The notes: generated by a model from the letters alone, not told the origin. DNA of 41,584 nucleotides from Desulfobacteraceae bacterium (GCA_011389735.1 JAABTS010000032.1:1-41584), one strand, 5' to 3'. Shown: positions 16,131 to 25,563, numbered from the stretch's first letter. Program-made: numbers and translations.

Positions 16131-16341
16131 AAGACGGGAATTAATACGGCTGGTTCATGAGTTATCTGATAACCAGACAAAACTGGTTAAGGCGTTTATT
16201 CAGAAACTATTGAACGAAAAACCGGAAGATAGTTTAACCGATGAGCAGAAAAGCCTTCTGGATTTGCTAAACCATACAATCAGCACCGACAGGGGCGATT
16301 TTGCGGAAAAACATGATAAGTATATCCGTCCCAACAAGTAA
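16114..16341 (+). CDS. Small hypothetical protein, antitoxin-like
   Basis: A 75-residue protein, MSIQNERRELIRLVHELSDN..., with a predicted helix pair and an acidic linker (EKPEDSLTDEQKSLLDLL). The tail RGDFAEKHDKYI resembles the C-terminal toxin-contacting tails of antitoxins paired with PIN toxins. No toxin follows; the next gene is pglZ, 10 bp downstream. It overlaps the preceding short ORF by 17 bp. The family is not firmly recognised, so antitoxin is an inference from the tail and size. Its location inside the BREX operon, away from any partner, is unexplained. Confidence 0.5.
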   Translation: MSIQNERRELIRLVHELSDNQTKLVKAFIQKLLNEKPEDSLTDEQKSLLDLLNHTISTDRGDFAEKHDKYIRPNK

Positions 16342-16351
16342 TGATACGCCT

Positions 16352-19213
16352 ATGAAAAAACAACCCCAAGGCCCAATCACATCGGCCCTCGAAGAAGAAA
16401 TCAAACAGAAACTGCGGAAACGCGGGGTCGTAATCTGGCTGGATAAGCACAATGTATATTCGGATTATGTGGATTCCCTGATCGAACGGTATCAGCAAAA
16501 GGATTTTCTCTTTCCCGCCGTCGCATTCCGGGGCAGTTTTCTGGAGATGATGTTCGCCCTTGAGCCGTATGGAAACGGCGTTGATATGGAACAAATTCTG
16601 ATTCACATGCCGGGGCATACGGAAGACACCGTTCGAAACACGCCGCTACTTGAATTTTACGCGGCTGGCTCCAAATACAAACGGTCGCTGGAGACTCTGG
16701 TGCGGGAAACAGCCAGCGGAATGGTGGAGCCGGATAAAATAGACCGGTTTATCGCCGATGAAATGACCGGGCCGGATAGCGCCGATGCATGGCTGGAACA
16801 GGAAAGCGCCCGGACCCGTGAATCCCTTTCCGGATATCTGGACGGTCTGGCCGGCGAGTGGCTTATGGACGGTTTGTTCGGCGAGGATCAAAAGCTGAAA
16901 AATCAATTTCCCGATAAAGAAGCCATCAAGGTTTTGACGGCGCATCTATACCGGAAAACCGGTATGGATAAGGCGTTTATCCTTTTTTTTATAGGAAACG
17001 AAAAGCCCGCATTTTCCAATATCAGCGAATGTTTCGCCGCCTGGCTAATGTGCGTCGAATACGTCCATGATTTGACGACGGCGCCCCATACCGGCGCTTT
17101 AAAACCTCTGACATCCCTGTCCAAACAACTCAAGAAAACCTGCCTGAAGCTGATTGCCGATTTCCGGTCTCGGCTCCCCGAAACTTACGCCGCCTATGCC
17201 ATGATCGCCGAAGTCCGGCTTCAGGATGAACTGGAATCCATAGCGCCCGAACATCTGGGACGGATCGACACATTCAAACGTGAAGAAGAGCGGGTGCTGG
17301 AAGCGGCGGTGCGATCCATGAACGCCGGAGAATGGCGTAAAGCGCTTGATTGGGCGGAGTTCCGAAGCGGCGCGGGATCATTCTGGACGGACAGGGACAA
17401 AATGCACCGGATGGCCTGGGAAATTATCGAATCCGCCGCTAAACTGGGAACGCTGATCCGGGCGTCCGGCCGCCCGCTGTCTCAAATGGACAATCTCGAA
17501 GAAGCGCTGAACTGGTACGCCGCCGAAGGATATCAAATCGACAAGGCGCACCGCTGGTTTGAACAGCGGCGGCACAAACAGTTGGACCCTCAAATGCCGC
17601 ATTTTTCCGAACTGCTGGAATCCTTCGACAAATTGCGGGAACTATACCGGAAATGGGCGGATGACCTTGCGATGGATTTTTCGGCCATCTGCGAAAAAGA
17701 CGGATTCATCCCGGAACCGCGTTTTCAGCAGCGCGAAATTTACGATCAGGTGGTGCATCCGCTGGCCGGCGGGAATAAAAAGACGGCGTATTTTCTGATA
17801 GACGCCTTCCGGTTTGAAATGGCGGCTGAACTGGCTGAAGCGATGACGGCTGAAAGCGTACAGGTGTCGCTCAACGCCCGGTATTGTGAACTTCCGGGAG
17901 TTACCTCCGTGGGAATGAACGTTCTGGCGCCCGTTGTCAACACCGGAAAGCTGAGGCTGGCGGAAGGCGTTGGATTTAATGGATTCAAAACAGGCGAATA
18001 CACGGTTCGAAAGCCCGATGATCGCGTCCGGGCGATGGCCGGGAGGAGCATCGGCGATTCAGGCGCCGGCAAGAAAAAGGCCCGGGGCGTCATGCTTCGC
18101 GATATATGCGACCGAAACCGGCAGAGCTTGCAGAAAAGTTTCGCCGGCGTGGATTTAATCGTGGTTCACAGCCGGGAAATCGATGACGCCGGCGAATCCG
18201 ACATGGGGCTTTCGAGTTTCGAGGCGGCGCTCCGGGAAATTCGTTCGGCCTGGAGCCATCTCAAGGGGATCGGGGTCGAAGAATTCGTGTTCACCGGCGA
18301 TCACGGTTTCATGCTCAAGGACCGAACCGTCAGGGAAATTACGTATGGAACCCGGCGAGACCCGGACAGGCGGTTTGTTCTGTCCGAGGAACCGAGGCTC
18401 GAAGACGGAATGACGCGCGTATCGCTGAGCGCCCTTGGATACGAAGGCAGGGACGGATATTTGCTGTTTCGCAAGGACACCGCCGTGTTCAAAACCGGAA
18501 AAACGGCGGAGACATTTGTTCACGGCGGGAACAGCCTTCAGGAACGGATTATCCCGGTGCTGACGGTTTCCATGACGGACGGTCCGGCCCGGGAAAAAAC
18601 CAGATACCGGATCGAGGCGTCGGCCATGCCGGAAATTATGGGATTGAGCCGGATTCAGGCGTCTATTATAAGGGAAACTCAATCTCAGGTTGAAATCGGC
18701 GGGGCGCGGCATATCACGTTTGCGCTCCGGGTTCCGGACAGACCCGATATTCAGGTGACCATTAAAAGCGCGAACGGCGCGGCGGTTGAAAATCAGGTGT
18801 GCCGAATTCGGGAGGGCGGCGGCCCGGCCGAGGTGTTGTTCGATTTGAAAGGGGCCAGGGATGAACGGGTTCGCCTGGAAATTTTTCATCCGGACGCCGC
18901 CTTTAACGTAAAATCCGTGATTTGTGGCGGCTATTTCAACGTATCGGGATCGGGCGCGGGCGGCCGGGAAGATACGGATACGCCCCCGGAATCTGAGGAC
19001 TGGCGGGACAGCTTTGACAATCCGGATATCCGGAAAGTGTTTGAGCATATATTTAATTACGGTTCGATCACCGAAGCGGAACTGACGAATATTCTGAAAA
19101 CGCCCAGAAACGTCCGCCGCTTTTCGCTGTCCTTCGATGAATATGTCAAAAAACTCCCGTTCTCCGTCCGGATTGAAACTCCCGCCGGCGGTAAACGGTA
19201 TGTGAAGGATTGA
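16352..19213 (+). CDS. pglZ: BREX alkaline-phosphatase-superfamily protein PglZ
   Basis: A 953-residue protein of the PglZ family. The N-terminal part opens LEEEIKQKLRKRGVVIWLDKH. The phosphatase-like core contains YFLIDAFRFEM with Asp484 as the expected metal ligand, DLIVVHSREIDDAG, and FTGDHGFML with Asp650-His651. PglZ-family proteins bind divalent metal and act with the BREX complex; nuclease activity has been reported for some members. The C-terminal 60 residues look like a small winged-helix segment (ILKTPRNVRRFSLSFDEYV). The ATG at 16352 is chosen by family alignment; earlier in-frame ATGs exist at 16313 and 16301, and no start has a good ribosome site. Confidence 0.92.
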   Translation: MKKQPQGPITSALEEEIKQKLRKRGVVIWLDKHNVYSDYVDSLIERYQQKDFLFPAVAFRGSFLEMMFALEPYGNGVDMEQILIHMPGHTEDTVRNTPLLEFYAAGSKYKRSLETLVRETASGMVEPDKIDRFIADEMTGPDSADAWLEQESARTRESLSGYLDGLAGEWLMDGLFGEDQKLKNQFPDKEAIKVLTAHLYRKTGMDKAFILFFIGNEKPAFSNISECFAAWLMCVEYVHDLTTAPHTGALKPLTSLSKQLKKTCLKLIADFRSRLPETYAAYAMIAEVRLQDELESIAPEHLGRIDTFKREEERVLEAAVRSMNAGEWRKALDWAEFRSGAGSFWTDRDKMHRMAWEIIESAAKLGTLIRASGRPLSQMDNLEEALNWYAAEGYQIDKAHRWFEQRRHKQLDPQMPHFSELLESFDKLRELYRKWADDLAMDFSAICEKDGFIPEPRFQQREIYDQVVHPLAGGNKKTAYFLIDAFRFEMAAELAEAMTAESVQVSLNARYCELPGVTSVGMNVLAPVVNTGKLRLAEGVGFNGFKTGEYTVRKPDDRVRAMAGRSIGDSGAGKKKARGVMLRDICDRNRQSLQKSFAGVDLIVVHSREIDDAGESDMGLSSFEAALREIRSAWSHLKGIGVEEFVFTGDHGFMLKDRTVREITYGTRRDPDRRFVLSEEPRLEDGMTRVSLSALGYEGRDGYLLFRKDTAVFKTGKTAETFVHGGNSLQERIIPVLTVSMTDGPAREKTRYRIEASAMPEIMGLSRIQASIIRETQSQVEIGGARHITFALRVPDRPDIQVTIKSANGAAVENQVCRIREGGGPAEVLFDLKGARDERVRLEIFHPDAAFNVKSVICGGYFNVSGSGAGGREDTDTPPESEDWRDSFDNPDIRKVFEHIFNYGSITEAELTNILKTPRNVRRFSLSFDEYVKKLPFSVRIETPAGGKRYVKD

Positions 19214-19246
19214 CGATATTTTAAATCTAAAATTCAGGAATAACAA

Positions 19247-20566
19247 ATGGGAATCAACAAAAGAGACATTGAACATATATTTGAAAGGCTGCGGTCCGGA
19301 GTGGTGCCGGAAAGAGGCATTGAAGCCTTTGCAGTGGGAATAGAAGCCCGAAGAACGGAAATCAACCGTCAGTTGAAGCTGATCGAGGACGGCGAAGGCG
19401 CATACAAATTTTTCCGGGGCGGATATGGATGCGGAAAAACCTTCATGTCCCGGCTGGCGATCCTGGACGCTCAGGCCAGAGGGTTCGCCACCAGTTTCGT
19501 AGTGGTTTCGGACAACGATCTCCATTTCCATAAATTTGACGATGTATACCGGAAAGTGGTTCAGGAAATGGGAACCCTGTCCTGTCCCAGAGGCGCGCTG
19601 GGAGATATTATCGACCGGTGGATCGCCCGGATTGAAGAGGGCCTGATCGACGCGGGGGCCGACGAAGACAGCCCGGACTTTGACGACCAGGTTCGAAAGC
19701 GCATGGAGGAAAATCTTGCGTCGCTCACGCGGGGCGATGCGCCGGAGGACATGGCCCGGGTGTTGCGTACTGTTTTTACATTCAAACAGCAGGGCAAGAT
19801 TCCCGAAGCCGCGTCGCTTCTGTCATGGCTGTCCGGGAGTGAAAATGTGGCGGCGAGCGCCAAAAAGGCCGCTGAAATCAAGGGAGAGATATCCAGCAAG
19901 GACGCCATGAACTATCTCATGGGGATTCTCGAAATCGTCAAAGCCGCAGGATACAAAGGACTGGTCATCGTTATCGACGAATCCGAAACCATTTTGCGGA
20001 TGCGCCGGGATGTCCGTGGAAGATCCCTGAACGGCGTCCGCCAGATTTGTGACGCCGCCAACCAGTTCAAAGGGCTGCTCTGGATTTTTACGGGAACCCC
20101 GGAATTTTTTGACGCCAAACGCGGCGTGGCCGGACTTCAGCCGCTTCATCAACGGATTGAATTCACAAAGCACGGGGGATTCGCAAGCCTGCGACAGCCT
20201 CAACTGGAACTTAAACCATTCAATAAAGAGCGGTTGAAAGAAGTGACCTTAAAACTCCGGGAAATATATCCCGCGGGGGATTATGACCGGTTTATCGAAA
20301 AGATTTCCCCGGAATATATCGACCGGGTGATCGATGAAGCGGCGAAAGGGCTTAAAGGCGACGTTGGAGTTGTTCCCCGGCAGTTTCTGAAGCATATGGT
20401 CGGCGTCATGGATCTGGTGGATGAACAGGAAGACTTCGATCCCATGTCCGCCGCGGGCTTTAAACCAGAAGAACTCAATGAAGACGAACGCCGGGTGATC
20501 GAAGGAAAAGACGCCTTTGACCGTGAACCTGAAGATGATCAGGGGTATGAGACTGTGGAGTTTTGA
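19247..20566 (+). CDS. brxD: BREX ATP-binding protein BrxD
   Basis: A 439-residue P-loop ATPase. Walker A is GGYGCGKT at residues 58-65, and Walker B is GLVIVIDESETILRMR at about 240-255. The start GINKRDIEHIFERLRSGVVPERGIEAFAVG is typical of BrxD, the ATPase found in type 2 and type 6 BREX and absent from type 1. AGGA lies about 8 nt before the ATG. Its stop overlaps the brxHI start by 1 bp (TGATG), so the two are coupled and probably act together. Confidence 0.92.
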   Translation: MGINKRDIEHIFERLRSGVVPERGIEAFAVGIEARRTEINRQLKLIEDGEGAYKFFRGGYGCGKTFMSRLAILDAQARGFATSFVVVSDNDLHFHKFDDVYRKVVQEMGTLSCPRGALGDIIDRWIARIEEGLIDAGADEDSPDFDDQVRKRMEENLASLTRGDAPEDMARVLRTVFTFKQQGKIPEAASLLSWLSGSENVAASAKKAAEIKGEISSKDAMNYLMGILEIVKAAGYKGLVIVIDESETILRMRRDVRGRSLNGVRQICDAANQFKGLLWIFTGTPEFFDAKRGVAGLQPLHQRIEFTKHGGFASLRQPQLELKPFNKERLKEVTLKLREIYPAGDYDRFIEKISPEYIDRVIDEAAKGLKGDVGVVPRQFLKHMVGVMDLVDEQEDFDPMSAAGFKPEELNEDERRVIEGKDAFDREPEDDQGYETVEF

Positions 20567-22680
20567 TGGTGTCCGCATTTTCAAGATTTCCGGTAAGACT
20601 TCAGGAGGCGATCGTATCGCGCCTCGGATGGACATCCCTGCGAGAGGTTCAGGAACAGGCGTCTCACGCGCTGCTCGACGGTAAAAACGCCATCATTCTG
20701 GCCCCGACCGCCGGAGGCAAAACCGAAGCTTCCGTTTTCCCCATGCTGGCGCAGTTGATTACGGATGAGCCGGATGGGACGGGGTTGATATACATCGCCC
20801 CGCTCAAAGCGCTCCTGAACAACCAGGCCGAACGGCTGGCCGGATACGCGGAAATGGTGGGACTGCGCTGTTTCCTCTGGCATGGCGACGTTAAACCGTC
20901 GAAAAAAACCGCCTATCAAAAATCGCCGGCGGATATTCTGATGACGACTCCGGAATCTCTCGAAGTCATGCTTTTATCGCCTCGCGTATCCGTACAGAAA
21001 ATTTTCGGTGATCTGCGAGGCGTGATCATCGATGAAATCCACGCATTCGCCGGGACGGACCGGGGCGCGCATCTGATATCGGTGCTCGAACGGTTGTTCC
21101 GGTACGCAAAAAATGATGTCCAACGCGTTGGATTGAGCGCGACAGTCGGCAATCCCGAGGCTATTCTTGAATGGTTGAGCGGATCTTCAAAAAGGCCGGG
21201 AACAATCGTCGATCCTCCTAAACCGCCGTCTAAGAAAGATATCCGAATTCATATGAATGGATCGGTCAACGAGATCGCTCAAAAAGCGAGCCGTTTCGCG
21301 TCCGGCAAAAAGAGTCTGTTCTTTTGCCAATCGAGATCCCTGGCCGAAAGCATTTCCGATAAGATGCGGGATCGGGGAATGGATGTATTTGTCCATCACA
21401 GTTCCGTTTCCCTTGAAGAGCGAACCGAGGCCGAAATGCGATTTCATCAGGGATCCAACGCCTGTATTGTTTGCACATCCACGCTTGAACTGGGGATCGA
21501 TGTCGGCGATCTCGATCTGGTGTTGCAGGCCAACGCGCCCTCAACCGTGTCCGCTTTTTTGCAACGCCTCGGCCGAACCGGCAGACGCGAAAGCCAGCGG
21601 GCGAACACCGCGTTTTATTGTGAAACCACGGAAGCCGCATTATACGCCGCAGCTTTGGTGGAACTCGCCAGAAGCCATTGGGTGGAGCCGGTTCCTCGTA
21701 AAAACCGGTGCTTTCCGGTGTTGACCCATCAATTATTTGCGCTCACGCTTCAATTCGGCGCGGTCAGCAAGGAACGATGCCGGGAAATTCTGTCAACCGT
21801 TCCGGATTTTTCCGAAATATCGCCCTCCGAATATGACTTGCTCGTGGATCATCTCATTGAAGAGGAATTTCTATATGAGCAGGGCGGATTGTTATCCATC
21901 GGAGACAGGGCCGAACAGCTTTATGGAAGAAAAAATTTCATGGAATTGTATTCGGTGTTTACAAGCCCGCAATTGTACAAGGTCAAAACCGAAACCGGAT
22001 ATTTTCTGGGATCGCTGGAACAGGATTTTGTCGACACCCTGGTCGAGGACATGAGTTCCTTTTTATTGAGCGGCCGGGCCTGGACGGTGATTCTGATCAA
22101 TCACAATGATAAGGCGGTTACGGTAAAACCGGCGCCGCGAGGCCGGGAACCGAGCTGGGGAGGTTTTTCGCCTCAAATTTCGGGTTTTGATATCTGTCAG
22201 AAAATAAAGGATATTCTGGTTTCCGAATCGCCTATCCCCTATATGGACACCGGATCCACAGCCGCATTGAATGAAATGCGCGAGGATCTCGGGCCGATGC
22301 TGCAAGGTTCTGAACCGCACATTCAAATTGAACCGGAACGCGCACTCTGGTGGACCTTCGCAGGCGGCAAAATTAATTTTACTCTAAAATACGGCATTGA
22401 ACTTCAGACCGGCCTGAAAGTTATCGCGGATAATCTCCGCTTACGGATAGAATGCTCGGGCTTGACGTTCGAATATATTGAAGAACTCCTGAAAACGATG
22501 CGGGAAAAATCCTTCTGGAATAACAAGGAGACTCAGGAAAAAATATTGAACGCCCTCCCCAAATACCGCTTGAGCAAGTTCCAGCGCGCCCTGCCCGATA
22601 CCTTTTCCATGGAACTGGTGGGGAATTATTTGATGGATGTGGATGGGGCGGTTGAGTTTCTTGGGGTTCAAAATATTTGA
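20566..22680 (+). CDS. brxHI: BREX superfamily 2 helicase BrxHI
   Basis: A 704-residue Lhr-like DEAD/DEAH helicase. Walker A is APTAGGKTEA at about 46-55, the DEIH box begins at Asp156 (IIDEIHAFAGTDRG), and the second RecA domain carries STLELGIDVGDLD and QRLGRTGRR. A C-terminal extension of about 250 residues follows the helicase core. BrxHI is the helicase of type 2 and type 6 BREX. The ATG at 20566 overlaps the brxD stop (TGATG); the in-frame TTG just before it is not preferred. It is the last gene of the system, and mobile elements begin within 70 bp of its end. Confidence 0.92.
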   Translation: MVSAFSRFPVRLQEAIVSRLGWTSLREVQEQASHALLDGKNAIILAPTAGGKTEASVFPMLAQLITDEPDGTGLIYIAPLKALLNNQAERLAGYAEMVGLRCFLWHGDVKPSKKTAYQKSPADILMTTPESLEVMLLSPRVSVQKIFGDLRGVIIDEIHAFAGTDRGAHLISVLERLFRYAKNDVQRVGLSATVGNPEAILEWLSGSSKRPGTIVDPPKPPSKKDIRIHMNGSVNEIAQKASRFASGKKSLFFCQSRSLAESISDKMRDRGMDVFVHHSSVSLEERTEAEMRFHQGSNACIVCTSTLELGIDVGDLDLVLQANAPSTVSAFLQRLGRTGRRESQRANTAFYCETTEAALYAAALVELARSHWVEPVPRKNRCFPVLTHQLFALTLQFGAVSKERCREILSTVPDFSEISPSEYDLLVDHLIEEEFLYEQGGLLSIGDRAEQLYGRKNFMELYSVFTSPQLYKVKTETGYFLGSLEQDFVDTLVEDMSSFLLSGRAWTVILINHNDKAVTVKPAPRGREPSWGGFSPQISGFDICQKIKDILVSESPIPYMDTGSTAALNEMREDLGPMLQGSEPHIQIEPERALWWTFAGGKINFTLKYGIELQTGLKVIADNLRLRIECSGLTFEYIEELLKTMREKSFWNNKETQEKILNALPKYRLSKFQRALPDTFSMELVGNYLMDVDGAVEFLGVQNI

Positions 22681-22688
22681 GGTTTCTT

Positions 22689-22760
22689 ATGAATGAACGG
22701 AAAGTGTTGCGGATTATTGAGAAGGCTGAGGAGGAAGGGGCTGAAACCCAATACCCGTGA
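22689..22760 (+). pseudogene. 23-codon gene remnant cut by an element
   Basis: ATG starts MNERKVLRIIEKAEEEGAE, which resembles the first residues of bacterial leucine-rich-repeat proteins (pattern LL.IIE.A...GA). It then stops as soon as the 19-bp terminal repeat of the next element begins at 22750. No continuation is seen after 23516. Assignment to the leucine-rich-repeat class is weak. Confidence 0.3.
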
Positions 22761-22838
22761 ATGAATACAATTCATGTTTTTGGACGAAATTTAAATGGCG
22801 ATAACAGGCTGTTTAAACAGTCAAGGATGCCTGTTATA

Positions 22839-23009
22839 GGGCTTGGTTCTAATTTCGGCCATAATTTTTCGGGTTGGAGCGCCAAAGCCGGAGACCGCGC
22901 TTCGTAAGTCGCGGGTTACAAACCCGCTCAGAGCAAGATACCCGCTCAGAGGGGGTTTGCAACCCCCGGCTTACCCTGGCGCGCTCCGGCCGATCTTAGA
23001 ACCAAGCCC
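22839..23009. mobile_element. Short inverted-repeat element, family 2 copy 2
   Basis: Starts GGGCTTGGTTCTAATTTCGG and ends TTAGAACCAAGCCC, the same ends as 7279-7361. The interior holds a different GC-rich palindrome (GGAGCGCCAAAGCCGGAG ... CTTACCCTGGCGCGCTCC) with ACCCGCTCAGAG repeated inside. No matching flanking duplication is visible. Confidence 0.65.
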
Positions 23010-23234
23010 AAACGTTCAAACACATTGCCAAAACGGGATGTGTATATTGAACCTATATGTAGGTATGGGTAGTTTATTTTTTACAGATTCCCTAAGAAGT
23101 TGATTTTGATTCAGATGCTGTCATTTATAATCCTTTTCATGTTAAGAGTTGATAATTCATTTCACTTTCTCATGAAAAGTATGTGGTTGTCCGGCATTAA
23201 TTCATTTTGCCTCCCCAAAATCCGTTATAATGGG

Positions 23235-23398
23235 CATGAATGGACATCCTTCATTTCTTGTTTACATTTTCATCAAAATCAAAATCAAAATCGGGATCGG
23301 GATCGGGATCGGGATCGTAATAATTCGATACCGATACCGATACGGGGATTTGGGAAGTGTAAACTATTTATCAGCATTTATGAAAGACGCCCATGAAT
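23235..23398. mobile_element. Short inverted-repeat element, family 1 copy 2, with 7-bp duplication
   Basis: The element 23242-23391 starts GGACATCCTTCATTTCTTG and ends ATGAAAGACGCC, flanked by CATGAAT on both sides (23235-23241 and 23392-23398). The interior has TCAAAA repeats, four GGGATC-type hexamers, the loop TAATAATT and CGATACCGATACC, matching copy 1 but with one or two extra hexamers in the left arm. It is inserted inside the larger nested array. Confidence 0.75.
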
Positions 23399-23554
23399 GC
23401 ATATAATTCATGTTTTTGAACGAAATTAAAAATGGCGTTGACAGCCCTTTTAAACAGGCAAGGACGCCTGTTCTACAGGGTTAAAATCGGCTGAATGGTA
23501 TTCATTCACGGGTATTGCAACTTGTATAGGGAGATTTTCCGATTTTAAAAGTTT

Positions 23555-25438
23555 TCAAGAACGATCGGCGGCGGTCGCCACCCGGTTTCTTCCTCGGTTT
23601 TTTGCCTTGTAAAGCGCCTTGTCGGCAAGGTCTAGCAGTTCCTCAAGATTTATTTCCCCATTTTTTTCGTGAGCAATACCGATGCTGACTGTGAAGCTGA
23701 TTTTTTTTCCGTTGGACACAAAAGAGCTTGAAGCGATTTCTTCGCGAATTCTATCGGCTACGTTTCTTCCGGCGCGCCGGTCCGTATTCGCGAGCAGAAC
23801 GGCGAATTCCTCGCCTCCGATACGTCCGAGAATATCGTGGGAACGTAATATTGACTGAACTTTATCGACGAAAAATTTCAAAGCTTCATCCCCGGTCGCA
23901 TGGCCGTAATTATCGTTCAATAGCTTGAAGTGGTCGATATCGAGCATCAGGAGGGAAAGGTGGCTTTGTAAACGGTTGCTGCGTTTGATTTCCTTTTGTC
24001 CGAGGTCGATGAAATGACGTCGATTACAGGCGCCGGTAAGGTGGTCTATTGTAGCGAGTTTTGTAAGGTATTGTTCGAGTTGCTTTTGAGCGGTTATGTC
24101 ATCCATGAGCCAGATGCTTCCTTCATGGACGTTTTCGGAATCAATGGATTGACAGATCAACCTGCACCAGTAATTATCTTTTTCTCCTCTTTGTAAAAGG
24201 ATATCCGTCTCATAAGGCGCTCCCTGGCCAAGGGTTTCGATATACGCCTCATCGACGCGGCGATAATCGGCGTCACTCAAAAAAAACACTCCCGCGCTTT
24301 TACCGATTACGTCTTTTTCGTCCATTCCGCTCTGAAAAGCCAGCATCGGGTTGATCCAGCGCACTTTTCGGTTTTTTATATATGCAATACCGATCTGGGC
24401 GTTCTTTAGAATTAAGGATCGTTCTTTGAGGGTCGAGCGTAATTGTTTGGTGCGTGTTTCCACTTTTTTTTGCAACATAATATTCCAGATCAGTATTCCA
24501 ATAATCCCAACGGCGGCCAGAACGAACAAAAGAGCGATTATCTGGCCCCTGCTCATTTTCCAGGAAGGGGCTTCGAGGCTTATCCAGCGCCTGTAGATAG
24601 CTTTTTTTTCATCCTCGGAAATCGAGTCCAGGCATTTCTGAATTATTGACACAAGTTCAGGCCAATCGGATCGTATGCCGAAACACAGACGCCATTCATA
24701 TCCGGACTCTCCCGCGACACGTAAATTCGTAAATCCATTTTTTTCAATATAATAAATAGCCGAAGCATTGGTCGCCACGATCGAATCCGCAACGCCGAAA
24801 GAGACCATTCGCAGGCCGGTTTCAATATCCGGAACCGGAACGAGATCTAGAGAAGGGTATTTTTCTTCTATATATTCCTGTGTCGCGTAATTCCGGATTA
24901 CTACGATTTGTTTGTCCTTGAGGTCCGGCATCGTTAACCGGCCTGAAACGTCCTTACGGACGATAATGACTGCGGGAAGACGAATATAGGGCTTCGTGAA
25001 ATTCATGTATTCGCTTCGTTCCTTTGTCTTTGCAGCCGCCCCCCACATGTCCACGTTTCTTTGTTTGGTTTGAGTAACAACTTCTCCCCAGTTTTTAAAC
25101 TGAAGAATCCGAAACCGTATACTGAATCGATCATTGATATGTTTGATGAAATCAGCCGTAATCCCCCTGTAAACATTATCATCGTCAAAAAATTCGACAG
25201 GCGGATAGTTTGGCGCCGGCGCAAACCGTATTTGCGGATGATTTTTGAGCCACAATCGTTCTTCGTGCGTCAAATCAAACGAAGGTTTTTGTTCCTGCTT
25301 TTCCGTCGTTTCACGGTGTTCCCCGCTTATGAAACTATCGGAATTCGCCGTCGCAAAGCACGTCATAGACCATATCGCCGCGACCAGCACGACGTATAGG
25401 AAAAATGACAGGCCTTCAGGTGTAGGTATCCTGTTCAT
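23555..25438 (-). CDS. Membrane diguanylate cyclase with periplasmic solute-binding sensor and PAS domain
   Basis: A protein of about 627 residues. In order: an N-terminal membrane anchor (FFLYVVLVAAIWSMTCF), a periplasmic family-3 solute-binding domain (about 50-290; HPQIRFAPAPNYPPVEFFDDD and NVDMWGAAAKTKERSEYM), a transmembrane helix (about 300-320; IIALLFVLAAVGIIGILIW), a PAS domain (about 340-450) and a GGDEF domain with an intact active site GGEEF in RIGGEEFAVLLA. It should make cyclic di-GMP in response to a periplasmic ligand, perhaps an amino acid. Starts at 25459 and 25438 are both possible; 25438 is preferred because the longer start lies within a palindromic repeat. Neither has a clear ribosome site. 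No EAL domain or effector gene is adjacent. Confidence 0.92.
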   Translation of the reverse strand: MNRIPTPEGLSFFLYVVLVAAIWSMTCFATANSDSFISGEHRETTEKQEQKPSFDLTHEERLWLKNHPQIRFAPAPNYPPVEFFDDDNVYRGITADFIKHINDRFSIRFRILQFKNWGEVVTQTKQRNVDMWGAAAKTKERSEYMNFTKPYIRLPAVIIVRKDVSGRLTMPDLKDKQIVVIRNYATQEYIEEKYPSLDLVPVPDIETGLRMVSFGVADSIVATNASAIYYIEKNGFTNLRVAGESGYEWRLCFGIRSDWPELVSIIQKCLDSISEDEKKAIYRRWISLEAPSWKMSRGQIIALLFVLAAVGIIGILIWNIMLQKKVETRTKQLRSTLKERSLILKNAQIGIAYIKNRKVRWINPMLAFQSGMDEKDVIGKSAGVFFLSDADYRRVDEAYIETLGQGAPYETDILLQRGEKDNYWCRLICQSIDSENVHEGSIWLMDDITAQKQLEQYLTKLATIDHLTGACNRRHFIDLGQKEIKRSNRLQSHLSLLMLDIDHFKLLNDNYGHATGDEALKFFVDKVQSILRSHDILGRIGGEEFAVLLANTDRRAGRNVADRIREEIASSSFVSNGKKISFTVSIGIAHEKNGEINLEELLDLADKALYKAKNRGRNRVATAADRS

Positions 25439-25439
25439 A

Positions 25440-25555
25440 TAATATCTATAGGTTTTCATAAATTATATTTCACAATGCGGCAGGCCCGGGATCATACTCT
25501 TCCTATATCCCAGGCCGGGGCAACACAGTGAATTTTGATTTCCGGAAGGCTAAAT
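25440..25555. repeat. Palindromic intergenic repeat, family 3 copy C
   Basis: Runs CTATAGGTTTTCATAAATTATATTTCAC...GGCAGGCCCGGGATCAT, then ATATCCCAGGCCGGGGCAACACAGTGAATTTTGATTTCCGGAAGGCTA. It has the same arms as copy B and covers the 5' end of the diguanylate cyclase gene. Confidence 0.7.
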
Positions 25556-25563
25556 ATCGGCCG

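Larger units (their letters stand above)
22750..23516. mobile_element. Nested non-autonomous element array bounded by 19-bp inverted repeats
   Basis: AATACCCGTGAATGAATAC (22750-22768) is exactly the reverse complement of 23498-23516. The left 90 bp (ATTCATGTTTTTGGACGAAAT ... CAAGGATGCCTGTT) recur at about 23400-23475 in the same orientation. Two copies of one element, the left one truncated, therefore enclose other insertions: a family 2 element (22839-23009) and family 1 copy 2 (23242-23391). The stretch contains no gene that I can support, and it lacks a clear outer target duplication. Confidence 0.65.

Noticed and set aside
18155-19531. Long minus-strand ORF opposite pglZ and brxD
   Set aside because: It is antisense to two well-supported BREX genes; its length follows from GC-rich codon bias. 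The same applies to minus-strand ORFs opposite brxC and pglX and the plus-strand ORF opposite trpB.
5104-22680. Assignment to BREX type 1 or type 2
   Set aside because: Type 1 needs brxL, which is absent. Type 2 has pglW and lacks brxA and brxB. The brxE, brxA, brxB plus brxD, brxHI combination fits type 6.
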